Shown here piece after piece: positions 55,004-64,000 of a DNA stretch of 64,000 bases. The position numbers and the translations under genes were made by a program. This stretch comes from Cydia pomonella (taxonomy: Eukaryota; Arthropoda; Insecta; Lepidoptera; Tortricidae). Under the pieces are notes generated by a model. The model was given only the letters and a program-made list of their open reading frames with translations, had not been told where the DNA came from and made no database searches. Position 1 is the stretch's first letter, and each line of letters begins with the position of its first letter. The DNA lies in assembly GCF_033807575.1 (NCBI RefSeq), contig NC_084724.1:12329228-12393227 (forward strand), read 5' to 3'.

Positions 55004-55630
55004 GAATAATATAACAAATACAAACCGATTTAACTCATTTAACCGATTTTCAACCGTCTTTCAAAACGGTGGTTCCAATACCGTTGTGAGGTAAGGTTTT
55101 TTAAACGTTTCAATCGGTTTTTTTATACAAATAAGTTTATTTGATTGATTTTTTATTTTTAAATAATGTCGTGATTATTATCTAAAATATACCTACTAAC
55201 TATGCATACTCATATCACTAATTGACTGAGCGTTAGCTCAGATTCAGCTTGGGCAAAAAAGTAAGTTCATATGTTAATTTTTTTGCGTTATCTGCACATG
55301 TCACATTATTTATTAAAACATCTTGGTGAAAAAAAAATTACAACGAATAAGCAAAGTTTTTTACTTGCGGAGAAAAATTACGAGTTTCCTTTAATATCTG
55401 TCAGTATGTATGTCTGATCCAAGTCACATAGCGGCAGTATGATAGCAAAAAAAGGCTGTTTTCATTAAGTTATAACAGAAACAAATTTTCATAAAAAATT
55501 TCATTATCTCTAAAACTAGATTGATTTCAGGAAACTTTGTATAACATTTTAGTCTCTAAATGCAGTCAAGAATACTTCTTTAGAATCTGTCGGGTGTAAT
55601 CGGCCGAGGGTGTATATTGTACAGTCACCA
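55004..55630. other. non-coding intronic DNA
   Basis: Nothing recognised. Confidence 0.35.
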
Positions 55631-55745
55631 TCAGATATATCAGAGCGGCCGAGTTGCTCAAAAATATTTGAACAGCACTCTAGCGCCTTGACAATAGAGG
55701 CGTGTTCAGATATTTGTGAGCACCTTGACTGCTCCGATATATCTG
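55631..55745. repeat. foldback MITE
   Basis: Arms 'tcagatatatcagagcgg...' (55631-55674) and its inverse (55702-55745) with several mismatches; inner 'gcgccttgac...' also partly symmetrical. Same general type as the hairpin at 46666. Confidence 0.7.
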
Positions 55746-56960
55746 AAGGATATTCGTACTAGAAGTAGGAAATTCGAATAATATAAAGTGGAGTTCAATA
55801 GAAAAGACAAATAATGTAAACAAATCAATTTACCTCATTCTGACCACCATGCTTTTATCAAGTGTATATAGTACCTTTTATTTATATCAATTACTACTTA
55901 TTTAAAACATTCGTTAATTATTAAAATTTCAATGAAAACCACCATCATATAACTTTTACGTTATAGGTACGTCAAATGCTAACAAAATCTGTAATACATG
56001 TAAACATACATTGAACTCCACTATAGGTACATAAATTATATCAGTAGCGCCATCTCTTACCGAGTAGCGACTTTAAGTATCGCAGATGCGTCATAAATTA
56101 CAATTTTATATGCATTAAATCTTAATATTATATCCACCTGGAACTAAACTTTAACGACGCCCTTGGTGGATTGCGGAAACTTGCAATAGTTTATTGCACC
56201 TGACGTAGGTCCAGCGGTTTTACCACCAAATAATTTTTATTTTATGAAAATTGTTCCTGAAAAGATAACCCTTAGACCGCGAGTGCGGCCTCTGTTAGCA
56301 GTGCCAACGGCACGCACGGTGGCGCATAGAAACTCGTCCATCCCTCTTGCCCTGACCCTGCTGAATGCGCTCCTAGTTTCAGCACCCGAATGTGACCTGC
56401 TTGTGGGTAGATGAGCGGATGTGTGTAAGGAATGCTTGAGATTTTGTGAGATGATGGATAAAAGGGAATAGTGTTTTAAAAGTGTTTTAATTCAATCATA
56501 GTTGTACATACTTATAGTATGGAATTGTCATTTCACAGTTTATTAGTTTTAAACTGTAATTCTAAATATTAAATAAATCAAATTGGATATAACGAGTTAA
56601 TTTCTGATAGTTACCCAGTAAACTGCCATCAAGCCTTAAGACCTTTGATGTTTGGTAAGGTTCTGATTCCGCTAACATACGGACTAGCAACACTCATTAC
56701 TTGATGTAGTGGTGATGAGTGATTATTGATGATCACTTTTCAGAGTACCTATCTGAAAGTCTGAAATTATCGTTCAGATCAATATATGAAATAAAATGGA
56801 GAGCTTTTCAGTCGCGTATCGTGGTAGTAGTAGGGAACGACATTGAAGGGCTTGATTATATCAATATATAATCAAGCTTTTCAATACAATAGCCAATCAA
56901 AATAATACTTTTTCTACGATGAAACCTAAAAGATCAAACAAAATTAGGTAAGTGTCTCAG
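55746..56960. other. non-coding intronic DNA
   Basis: A short palindrome 'gcttgattatatcaatatat' to 'aatcaagc' lies at about 56850-56877. The block 56270-56450 is more GC-rich ('gtgcggcctctgttagcagt') but without coding support. Confidence 0.35.
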
Positions 56961-56964
56961 TAGA

Positions 56965-57040
56965 TAAAACGATAGAACAAAAGACATCAACGAGCTTCTT
57001 ATTCATTAAGACGAAGCGCGTTGATGTCTTTTGTTTTATC
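56965..57040. repeat. inverted repeat
   Basis: 'aacaaaagacatcaacg' and its inverse 'cgttgatgtcttttgtt' separated by about 27 bases. A single arm recurs near 39415. Confidence 0.6.
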
Positions 57041-57048
57041 CCCTTGGG

Positions 57049-57250
57049 CGTGCGCTGGTGGCCTAGCGGTAAGAGCGTGCGACTTGCAATCTGGAGGTCG
57101 CGGGTTCAAACCCCGGCTCGTACCTATGAGCTTTTCGGAACTTATGTACGAAATATCATTTGATATTTATCAGTCGCTTTTCGGTGAAGGAAAACATCGT
57201 GAGGAAACCTCACTAATCCCAACAAGGCCTAGTTTACCCTTTGGGATTAT
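57049..57250 (+). repeat. SINE family B, best-preserved head
   Basis: A box 'tggtggcctagcggtaagag', B box 'gcgggttcaaaccccggc', body 'gaaggaaaacatcgtgagga' and 'caaggcctagtttaccct'. The tRNA-like head includes a near-complete anticodon arm, but the 3' stem does not close with the 5' end, so not a tRNA gene. Confidence 0.85.
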
Positions 57251-58171
57251 AGTTTCGTGTACTTCGTAGAAAAAAAGATTCGCGATTAGACAGACGGGTC
57301 CCTGCAGGGATTCCTTTCCTACTGGTTTTTTTAAATCTAATTCCTTCAAATTTGCGTATTGTAACTGAACTGTAGGTCATAAACAACAGAGCTTAATTTT
57401 GTAGTACACAGTAGGCCTACGATATGTTAAGAATTCTTGTAACAATGACCGTTGTGACCACGCATGCGTCAGTCGCTAAATCTTTCTGGAATCCATTTAC
57501 GAGCGACCGACGGCGGGAGTGCGCAGTAAAGGCTTCTACCGGTACGAGAAATACACACGCCTTTGATATTGTGACAGGTATACTAGGAAGATGTCTATAA
57601 AAATATGATTTATGTTTATGAGTGAGTCACGTGTTTCCCTTTCCTTCCTACCCGTTTTGCGGGAAGACCTTTTACCTCATTTTAGGAAAACTTAAGATTT
57701 CTAAACAAGTTGATTAGTCCCATTTAGTTAAGCGCTAGAAGATTTACCCTTAGACATTCTTGTTCACACAAAATCTTAACTTCATCTTAATCTTATCGTT
57801 CATTTTGTATTTAGGAGCGCCTTCTTCGTAGGTATTTCAATCACTTCATTGGGTACACTTACTTTGGATTCTGAGGACCTACGGGAGAGCCAGATAAAGA
57901 AATTTCGTTTTTCTGAATAGGGCCTCTGGCGTTGCTTATGCAGCTAACCATTATTTTGAACCCTAATATCTCTTAAAGTCTCATTACACTCAATGATTGC
58001 CAAATTCAGTGGATAATAAGATAACTTTAAAAAGCCGAAACAGAATGAACTACCTAAATACTTATCACCAATCAGGTTATGGTACATTATGTTATTATTG
58101 TGGTATTTGTGGCATATGCAAGCAGCGATAAGTACCTATGTAATTATAACCAGACACTCATCCTGTTCCAG
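57251..58171. other. non-coding, end of the large intron
   Basis: No exon or repeat recognised. It ends in the acceptor ATCCTGTTCCAG. Confidence 0.4.
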
Positions 58172-58394
58172 GAGCTGTTCGTCCCGATCAACACGAAGGG
58201 CGAGCTGTACGAAGTGTGTCCCGAGGAGCTGTCTCCGGCGGAGTGGGACGCGGCCGAGCCGACGTCGCCACCGCCGCCGGACGCGGGTGTGCGCGCGCAC
58301 CGCCTGCCGCACCTGCTGAGCCTGTGGCGGCTGCCGGCCAGGGTCCGACTCTTGGCCGGGACCGTGCCCATCGAGATGGCGCATGATGTTGGAG
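58172..58394 (+). CDS. CABIT-like gene, exon C
   Basis: 223 bp between CTGTTCCAG and GAG|GTGAGT. Reads ELFVPINTKGELYEVCPEE, then SPAEWDAAEP, a Pro-rich loop, AHRLPHLLSLWRLPARVRLL and AGTVPIEMAHDVG. The alternating hydrophobic strands, single Cys and 'PI..KGELYEV' fit the CABIT beta-barrel plan. It ends with one base that forms Asp with exon D. GC content is far above the flanks. Confidence 0.85.
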
Positions 58395-58687
58395 GTGAGT
58401 TTGTAGAACTTTGCCACTCACCACTTGTTTATACCTATATCTATTCGTTCACTACTGGTCACAGCAAACTACTTACTACTTCAGGACAAAAGCAATATAT
58501 ATATCTTTGGTTAAGTATGCATATGGTGGTGATGAATGATGATACTAGGTACCTATATAGAGAGTAGTAGGTAGGTTACTCTATTTGGACAGTTACTATG
58601 TTCTACTATCTACATTTATAATTAACGTGGCAGGTAGTATCGTGGTATTCACATACCAATTGTGACAAAGTTTGTCTGAATTTCCAG
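58395..58687 (+). other. 293-bp intron of the CABIT-like gene
   Basis: GTGAGT donor, TTTCCAG acceptor. AT-rich, with no ATG relevant to the downstream exon. The open frame that extends into it upstream of exon D has no ATG start. Confidence 0.75.
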
Positions 58688-60885
58688 ATGACCTCTTGCT
58701 ACGGGCGGCGATAACGGAGCCGGTGCTGGTGATGTGCACGTTGCCGGAGTTCGGCGCGCCGGCCAGCCCCACCAAGCCGGCGCCGGGGCTCGCCAAGGAG
58801 ACGCTGCAGCTGCTTCCGCTCAACTGCGGCGCGCGCCTGCGTCGCACGCAGCTCGGATTCGACAGCGAAAAGCGCATGTTCCTCTCCGCGCGACTTCAGA
58901 AAGCTCTAACCTTCTGTCAACTCAACGTTGACAACTGGATCAGGCAGATCTCATACGCCAACTCAACGGTCGTCGGCAAGAAGACCGCCGAGGACCTCCT
59001 CAGAGAGGACCACGAGCCGATCAAGTTTGAGAAAGAACGCAAGTTTACTCTCCAGGGACTCAAGATCGACACGTCCAGGCTTTTCGGGAAGAGCGAGAAG
59101 GTCCTAAAAGACATGCCGGACGAGACGGAGGGCTCCATCATATTTTTAAGTAAAAACGAACTCGAGCACATGAACTATGATGTGTATAGCGACGACGAAG
59201 GCAAAGATGAAAAGAATGACGAGAAAACAGAGGAACACTTCTCCAATGACAAGATGCAGGTGTTTCGGGAGGACTCCGCGCAGAAGAAGAACAAGTGGTT
59301 CAAAAACTTGAAACTTTTGAAAAGCACGGAGAAATTAACGGACGAAAAGATAACGTCAATAGAAAACCGTGAGAGATACAGAGACATTAAAGATCCGTTC
59401 GATCCTCTCGGGGAAAAACACAGCTCTATAGAGAGGTACCAGGATATGGCAAAGCTCATTGAAGACAGATTCGGAGCCTCGAGGGCGAAGGGTGAGGGAA
59501 CTGCTGAGAAAAGCCATTCCTATAAGAGCCTGACGACTTCATCGTCGGATATGGGCACGAGTCAGTGCAGTTCGAACCCCAAGAAACCAATTTTAACAAA
59601 GTCAGTGTCAGTTCAGACGGGGATTCCGGACAGTCCGTACACTGAAGGTAGCGGAATCAACATAAAACATGGCCGCAAGAATCTCAGTGTCGATCAGATC
59701 AACTACTGCGGTTCCATGGAAAGCGACACAAGCTCCGGTAGGAAATTGAAATCTTTGGATGAAAATATGCTAAAGAAATCTTCTGCGTCAAAATCATCGA
59801 CGAATTTAGAGAGGAGACAGAGAATACAACCAGATTTGATACCGGAAAAGGCAATCGTTAAGTCTGAATCGTATAACCAAATACAAAGCTGTGAAGACAT
59901 AAACATGTTTGGAGCGGGCTCTCTATACAACGACAGTGAATTCGAAATTAATTCTAAGCAACACTCGTTTATAACAGAGAAATTGTGCTCGGAATTCCAT
60001 GTCAAAACAAAAAAGGTCCTTAGCAAATCTACATCGAATCTCCTGCATCCTAAAAAAGCCACAGACAAAAAAGATGGTAATAACAGCAACAGCATGCCGA
60101 CGAAAACTGAACGACTAAGTGACGGGGACAAGCTAAATTTTAGAAAAAAGATCGATAAACCTCGAGCTCCGACTCCTAAACTTGAAATTGACGACGACCT
60201 CGTGCCAATTGATATCTCGGAAGAGGAACCGCAATCTCAAGTTAAATTAAGGAGATCCATATCTTCAATACAGAAGAGGAAGTTACCCGTCATAGAAGAC
60301 TTACCTTACGGCCAAGTTGCAGACGCAGTACATGTGGAAGAGGAAATAATTGATTCCGATGCCAGTTCTGACAATATTTATGCAGAAATATGTGCACCTA
60401 ACAAAGCTAGCGAAGACGAATCCTATGACAATAACGTAGACGTTTTAGCCAACGATCCAGTGATATGCAACGTCAAAAAAGAAGTCATCATTCGAAATGA
60501 CGAGAGAGCTAGACAGATGATTGAGAACCAAGAAAACCCATTCAGACACATTGAGGTGGTAGTCATAGAGAAAACCACAGACTTCAATTTGGACACTTCG
60601 AGTATAGCCTCAAGTGATTTTGATGAGATGGGCAGTAAAAATGACGTATCAATAGCCATAGATTCGTGGGAGCGAGACAAGAAGATTGTTGACCAATCAG
60701 ATTCGAAAATACACGCAATTAGATTAGAAATAACGAGTAACATGGAGGATTATCCTCAAGAAGTGGATCAAAGTTTTGAGAGGACGGAGATTCGATTAAG
60801 TAAGAATAATTCTTTAAGTTTTAGCAACAGCATCCATTTGAATGGTACATATCCCAACGAGGCCATTTATGATACTTTAAAGTAG
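58688..60885 (+). CDS. CABIT-like gene, last exon D (large)
   Basis: 2,198 bp, 732 codons including the stop at 60883-60885. The first 100 residues finish the folded part: DDLLLRAAITEPVLVMCTLP, an Ala/Pro loop, ETLQLLPLNCGARLRRTQLG, FDSEKRMFLSARLQKALTF. From about residue 340 of the 897 seen, it is low-complexity, rich in Glu, Lys, Ser and Asp, and probably disordered. Tyrosine motifs stand at Tyr730 (NIYAEI) and Tyr893 (IYDTLK, four residues from the end). CABIT adaptors of the GAREM type are phosphorylated on such tyrosines and bind SH2 proteins in MAPK signalling; a similar adaptor role is inferred here. Alternative: another insect-specific beta-rich protein. The first residues of the protein lie outside what I can assign. 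Confidence 0.85.
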
Positions 60886-60993
60886 TTTTTAAGTGTTTAA
60901 TGTTATGGTTGATATTTCGGTAGTGAGCAGCTGTGATTTGTGATTTTTGTTTAGGGAACGCGTAGCGTCGTATTCGGGCATCATACATCAGAG

Positions 60994-60999
60994 AATAAA
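60994..60999 (+). terminator. AATAAA polyadenylation signal of the CABIT-like gene
   Basis: About 109 bp after the stop; the only hexamer near it. Confidence 0.6.
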
Positions 61000-61276
61000 G
61001 TCTGTTATTCTCCATGACCATTTGCGTACCTACTACCTACCTACCACTTCTGTACCTATAGGAATACTAAGCGTGTGCTTAGAATGGAGATTAACAGTCT
61101 TAATAATTTTATACTTGTCTCTGATCATCGATGGCTGATTTACGTTTTGCGAGGATCGTTTTCATACCACGAGCACATAACCTTTATAGCTACCACGGTA
61201 GTAGGTAAATAAGTTGATGTTGCCATTACAAAATATACTGCATACATATGATATTACAAATATAATAGTAATATTT

Positions 61277-61545
61277 GACGACCGATTTGGCCTAGTGGGT
61301 AGTGACCCTGCCTACGAAGCTGATGGTCCCGGGTTCAAATCCTGGTAAGGGCATTTATTCGTGTGATGAGCATGGATATTTGTACCTGAGTCATGGATGT
61401 TTTCTATGTATTTAAGTATTTATAAATATGTATATATCATATATATCGTTGTCTAAGTACCCTCAACACAAGCCTTATTGAGCTTACTGTGGGACTTAGT
61501 CAATTTGTGTAAAATGTCCTATAATATTTATTTATTTATAATATT
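61277..61545 (+). repeat. SINE family A, near full length
   Basis: Head 'gaccgatttggcctagtggg', B box 'cccgggttcaaatcctgg', body 'gagcttactgtgggactt', TTTA-like tail. Confidence 0.85.
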
Positions 61546-62009
61546 ATGTTTAATGTGGTAAGGGATGATACCACAATATTAAAGGTGATTTCTTTCGTTT
61601 TTGCCGTGACACACCCAGATTTAATTAATTGAATTGTATAGATACATGTACTCAATTTATTTATTGAATATTTTGTATAAAAAATGATATATTCAGTAAC
61701 AAGCATATTTAACAAAATACAGGTTGGTGCACCTTTTTAAGTATAGAAATATCTGTATTAAGGAACACCGCTCTTCCTTAGTGACTACCTAGAAGCTAAA
61801 AGCAAAACTATGATGGCTATTAAACTAAGTATAAATATATTAAAAAATATGCACGATTAATTTTTGTTACACTACATAATCCGTTAAACAGTACCTCTAG
61901 AAACCTAACAGTAGCCCACATGAAGAACTATGATCCAAAATTGTGCAATTTTTGAAAAGTACATAAATCATAGACTATACCACGCTGTTTGTAATACCGT
62001 ACCTACAAG
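61546..62009. other. non-coding, no gene seen
   Basis: AT-rich; nothing recognised. Confidence 0.35.
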
Positions 62010-62360
62010 CTTGGAGGATTTAGCAACTGGAGACGCCATGTCTGTGATTTTCTGTACAAGACAGTCTGCCGATTTTTGCGGGCGAGGGGGAACTCAAATT
62101 ATGGAAGGTAAAGGCCAGGAACAAAAACTCCTTAGGCAGAATTGTTGCAAAAGTGTCCAGCTGTCAGCTATAAATAATATTTCCAAATCTCTCCAGAGTA
62201 GCGCTAGAGTAGCTATGTTTTAGTATATGGAGATTTTGTTCCTTTCCATACCTCAAATGTATGGCAAATGTCAGTTAAACGTCAGTCCATACAATGTACA
62301 TATGACCATTGGCCGAGGTTCTCGACAGAGGGCTAAACTCTTCAGTTATTAAATCCTCCA
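62010..62360. mobile_element. MITE with CTTGGAGGATTTA ends, enlarged copy
   Basis: Left 'cttggaggatttagcaactg', right inverse 'tggaggatttaataactg'. Shares 'cagtctgccgatttttgcgg' and 'catatgaccattggccgag' with the copy at 63161. It is about 125 bp longer; the extra part has its own inverted ends ('ggccaggaacaaaaactcc' against 'ggagattttgttcc'), so a second foldback seems to have inserted. Confidence 0.7.
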
Positions 62361-63160
62361 GGGTATTAAGATTAGTTTCTCAATAAAATGTATCAACATT
62401 TAGTTTTCAAGATTCATAAAAATACTTGGATTATTTTTAAATAAGTATTTTACCAGTCACAAATTTGTTCCACGCACAATATTTTAATTAACTGATAGTT
62501 CAATAATGATTATATTTGTCTAAAGGTTGTGTATTTTGAAAATCCAGTGTTTGTTAATTACCTACGATAAGGCCATATTTTGCAGATCACCCACGAATTT
62601 ACACGTAGTCAGTAGCGACATCTATCCATGACTTAAAATAAGAATGAAATTATTATATTCATTCTAGCAATGAATAAATTGGTGCTATATATATTAGGTG
62701 CTCGAAAAATTAATTTAGGACCCAAAATTAATTATAAGACCACATATCACATGACAATGTAAATTAATTTGTACCATATAGTTATACCTTCGTACCTATT
62801 GTAAAATAAAATGAAAATTCGCTTTTAAGCTCTCGAATGTTAGAAGTACCTAATCGTGGAATATAAATAAACGAGGAAAATATATTACTTTTATGTTTTT
62901 ATCCAAGATTGAACTACAAAACTAATATTTTTTAAAATGCCATAAATCTCCTACTGTCACTTATGTACAACACAAGAAAATAATAACTTACTGTCGGTGC
63001 TTCGAGCAACACCGGCTTCCGATACGTCGAAAGGGACGAGCCCAAGCATATCCCAAGCGATATCTTACCGTAAAAATCGTTCTGCCGTTTTTGTGGGGGG
63101 AACGTGCACATAGTCGTACTTCTCACTCACTACATACAAAATCCAATCTGTGATGACGAC
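62361..63160. other. non-coding, one possible minus-strand exon
   Basis: At 62991-63063 the minus strand reads DIAWDMLGLVPFDVSEAGVA then RSTD, followed by GTAAGT. A short exon is possible; the acceptor side (TTTACGGTAAG) is weak. Confidence 0.3.
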
Positions 63161-63386
63161 CTTGGAGGATTTAAAAACTGGAGACGCCTTGACTGTAATT
63201 TTCTGTACAAACAGTCTGCCGATTTTTGCGGGGGAGGGGCGCGTCAAATGTATGGCTATTTCTACGTAACGTACAAATATCCATGTCAGATAAACGTCAG
63301 TCCGTACAATACATATGACCATTGGCCGAGCTTTTCGACAGAGGGGTAAGCTCTTAAAGGCATCTCCAGTTGTTAAATCCTCCAAG
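63161..63386. mobile_element. MITE with CTTGGAGGATTTA ends, compact copy
   Basis: 226 bp. Ends 'cttggaggatttaaaaactg' and inverse 'cttggaggatttaacaactg', continuing 'gagacgcc'/'gagatgcc'. Flanking duplication not clear. Confidence 0.75.
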
Positions 63387-64000
63387 ATAACGACACAAAT
63401 ACATAGACATAGAAAATTATACACGTCAAAGACTAATCTGGCACACCTCGATCTCTTTTTGTGTACGGACGGGTCACATACACGCACCGCGCAAGCCCAG
63501 TTGGGCATGTGCTTCGGCAGAGGGATAATAGTGCGAATGCCGACTCTCTTCCCGATGAAGTGTCGGTTCTACGAGTATATAAGCATACAATTCAAGCCTG
63601 ACCGGTAATATATGATCACGCGCCATATTGCAGAATTTCATTGGAACTAAATTTTTCATACTAAACTGAACTGTCACCCTATACATGAGAATAAAAGCGC
63701 CCTCTTGACAATGATGATACATTTCTGGTCGGGGTTTAGAAAGTGCCCTTATCCACAACTTCCAATATGATACCGTAATGTCGGCTACTTGACCCAAAGC
63801 ATAGAGGGGTCACTCCATACCTACATAAGTTTTGTTGCCAAAACGCTTATTATTTTTGTAAGCGACATCTAGCATGGAGTAGCGGAATTATCAGTACTGC
63901 TACTTAACAATAGATGTTGCGACTAACGACAAGTCTCGGCTAAGTAATATTATAACCGGAACTATAAGCTCCTTCTGCTTGTAATATTAGTTGTAAATTA
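63387..64000. other. non-coding, no gene seen
   Basis: Short frames on both strands (e.g. minus 63474-63797) without recognisable family or splice sites. The window ends here. Confidence 0.35.

Larger units (their letters stand above)
36979..58171 (+). other. 21.2-kb intron of the CABIT-like gene, hosting other genes
   Basis: Donor GTAAGT at 36979, acceptor CTGTTCCAG ending 58171; both sides phase 0. Inside are a nested intronless gene (51831-52526), a minus-strand exon (50756-50905) and many repeats. A small exon missed in between cannot be excluded. Confidence 0.65.

Noticed and set aside
57049..57125. tRNA gene
   Set aside because: The same sequence with SINE body occurs at least four times in the window.
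58079..58567. 162-codon open frame across exon C
   Set aside because: It is exon C in its true frame with retained intron on both sides. Good acceptor and donor sites bound the coding part.
58672..58687. Start of the 737-codon frame upstream of exon D
   Set aside because: The frame begins without an ATG, in the intron; the acceptor at 58687 is the real boundary.
1..64000. CRISPR arrays, operons, bacterial or viral gene clusters
   Set aside because: No spaced direct repeats of that kind and the genes are spliced and eukaryotic; the only polyprotein is the BEL/Pao element.

Overview
The window looks like a stretch of lepidopteran (moth or butterfly) nuclear DNA. It is AT-rich, has spliced genes with GT-AG introns, and is dense in repeats typical of Lepidoptera: two tRNA-derived SINE families, the dispersed repeat that opens with a 'cggccaagtgcgagtcgg' core, many foldback MITEs, and 5'-truncated RTE-type LINE ends. 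No bacterial, organellar or CRISPR features are visible. The host assignment is an inference from repeat types.

Layout. 1-5.8 kb is a repeat graveyard: a LINE end, SINEs, a MITE, and a 1-kb dispersed repeat with a 3-unit internal tandem array. 5850-16371 is a nested pair of transposons. A 3.4-kb cut-and-paste element has 501-bp terminal inverted repeats about 99% identical, a TTAT target duplication and an intact transposase. Its left inverted repeat has been split by a complete BEL/Pao LTR retrotransposon (7.1 kb, two 405-bp LTRs that look identical, TAACA target duplication, one open 1795-residue gag-pol). 18224-19789 is an internally deleted Tc1/mariner-type element with inverted repeats over 500 bp long. 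20831-21183 is a 5'-truncated RTE-type LINE with an exact 11-bp target duplication. 21-36 kb is mostly non-coding, with SINEs, MITEs and a two-unit tandem repeat.

Host genes. Four exons on the + strand (36083-36220, 36842-36978, 58172-58394, 58688-60885) join in frame into the C-terminal 897 residues of one protein. I read it as a CABIT-like (Themis/GAREM-type) domain followed by a long, charged, probably disordered tail that ends in tyrosine motifs. The intron between the second and third exons is about 21.2 kb. It holds an uninterrupted 231-residue thioredoxin/nucleoredoxin-fold protein without the CxxC active site (51831-52526, + strand). It also holds a likely first coding exon of a secreted protein on the - strand (50756-50905). 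The two small genes are head-to-head about 0.9 kb apart.

The same large intron carries several clean non-autonomous transposons: a hAT-type element with an 8-bp duplication and a nested 58-bp hairpin, a TTAA-flanked MITE and a TTA-flanked MITE. It also has a 656-bp tandem duplication with about two differences between copies. The last 3 kb has further SINEs and MITEs. I see no clear new multi-gene system. The best leads are the nested intact transposons, the transposase family with a D-D-D triad, and the gene-in-intron arrangement with a catalytically dead redox-fold protein.
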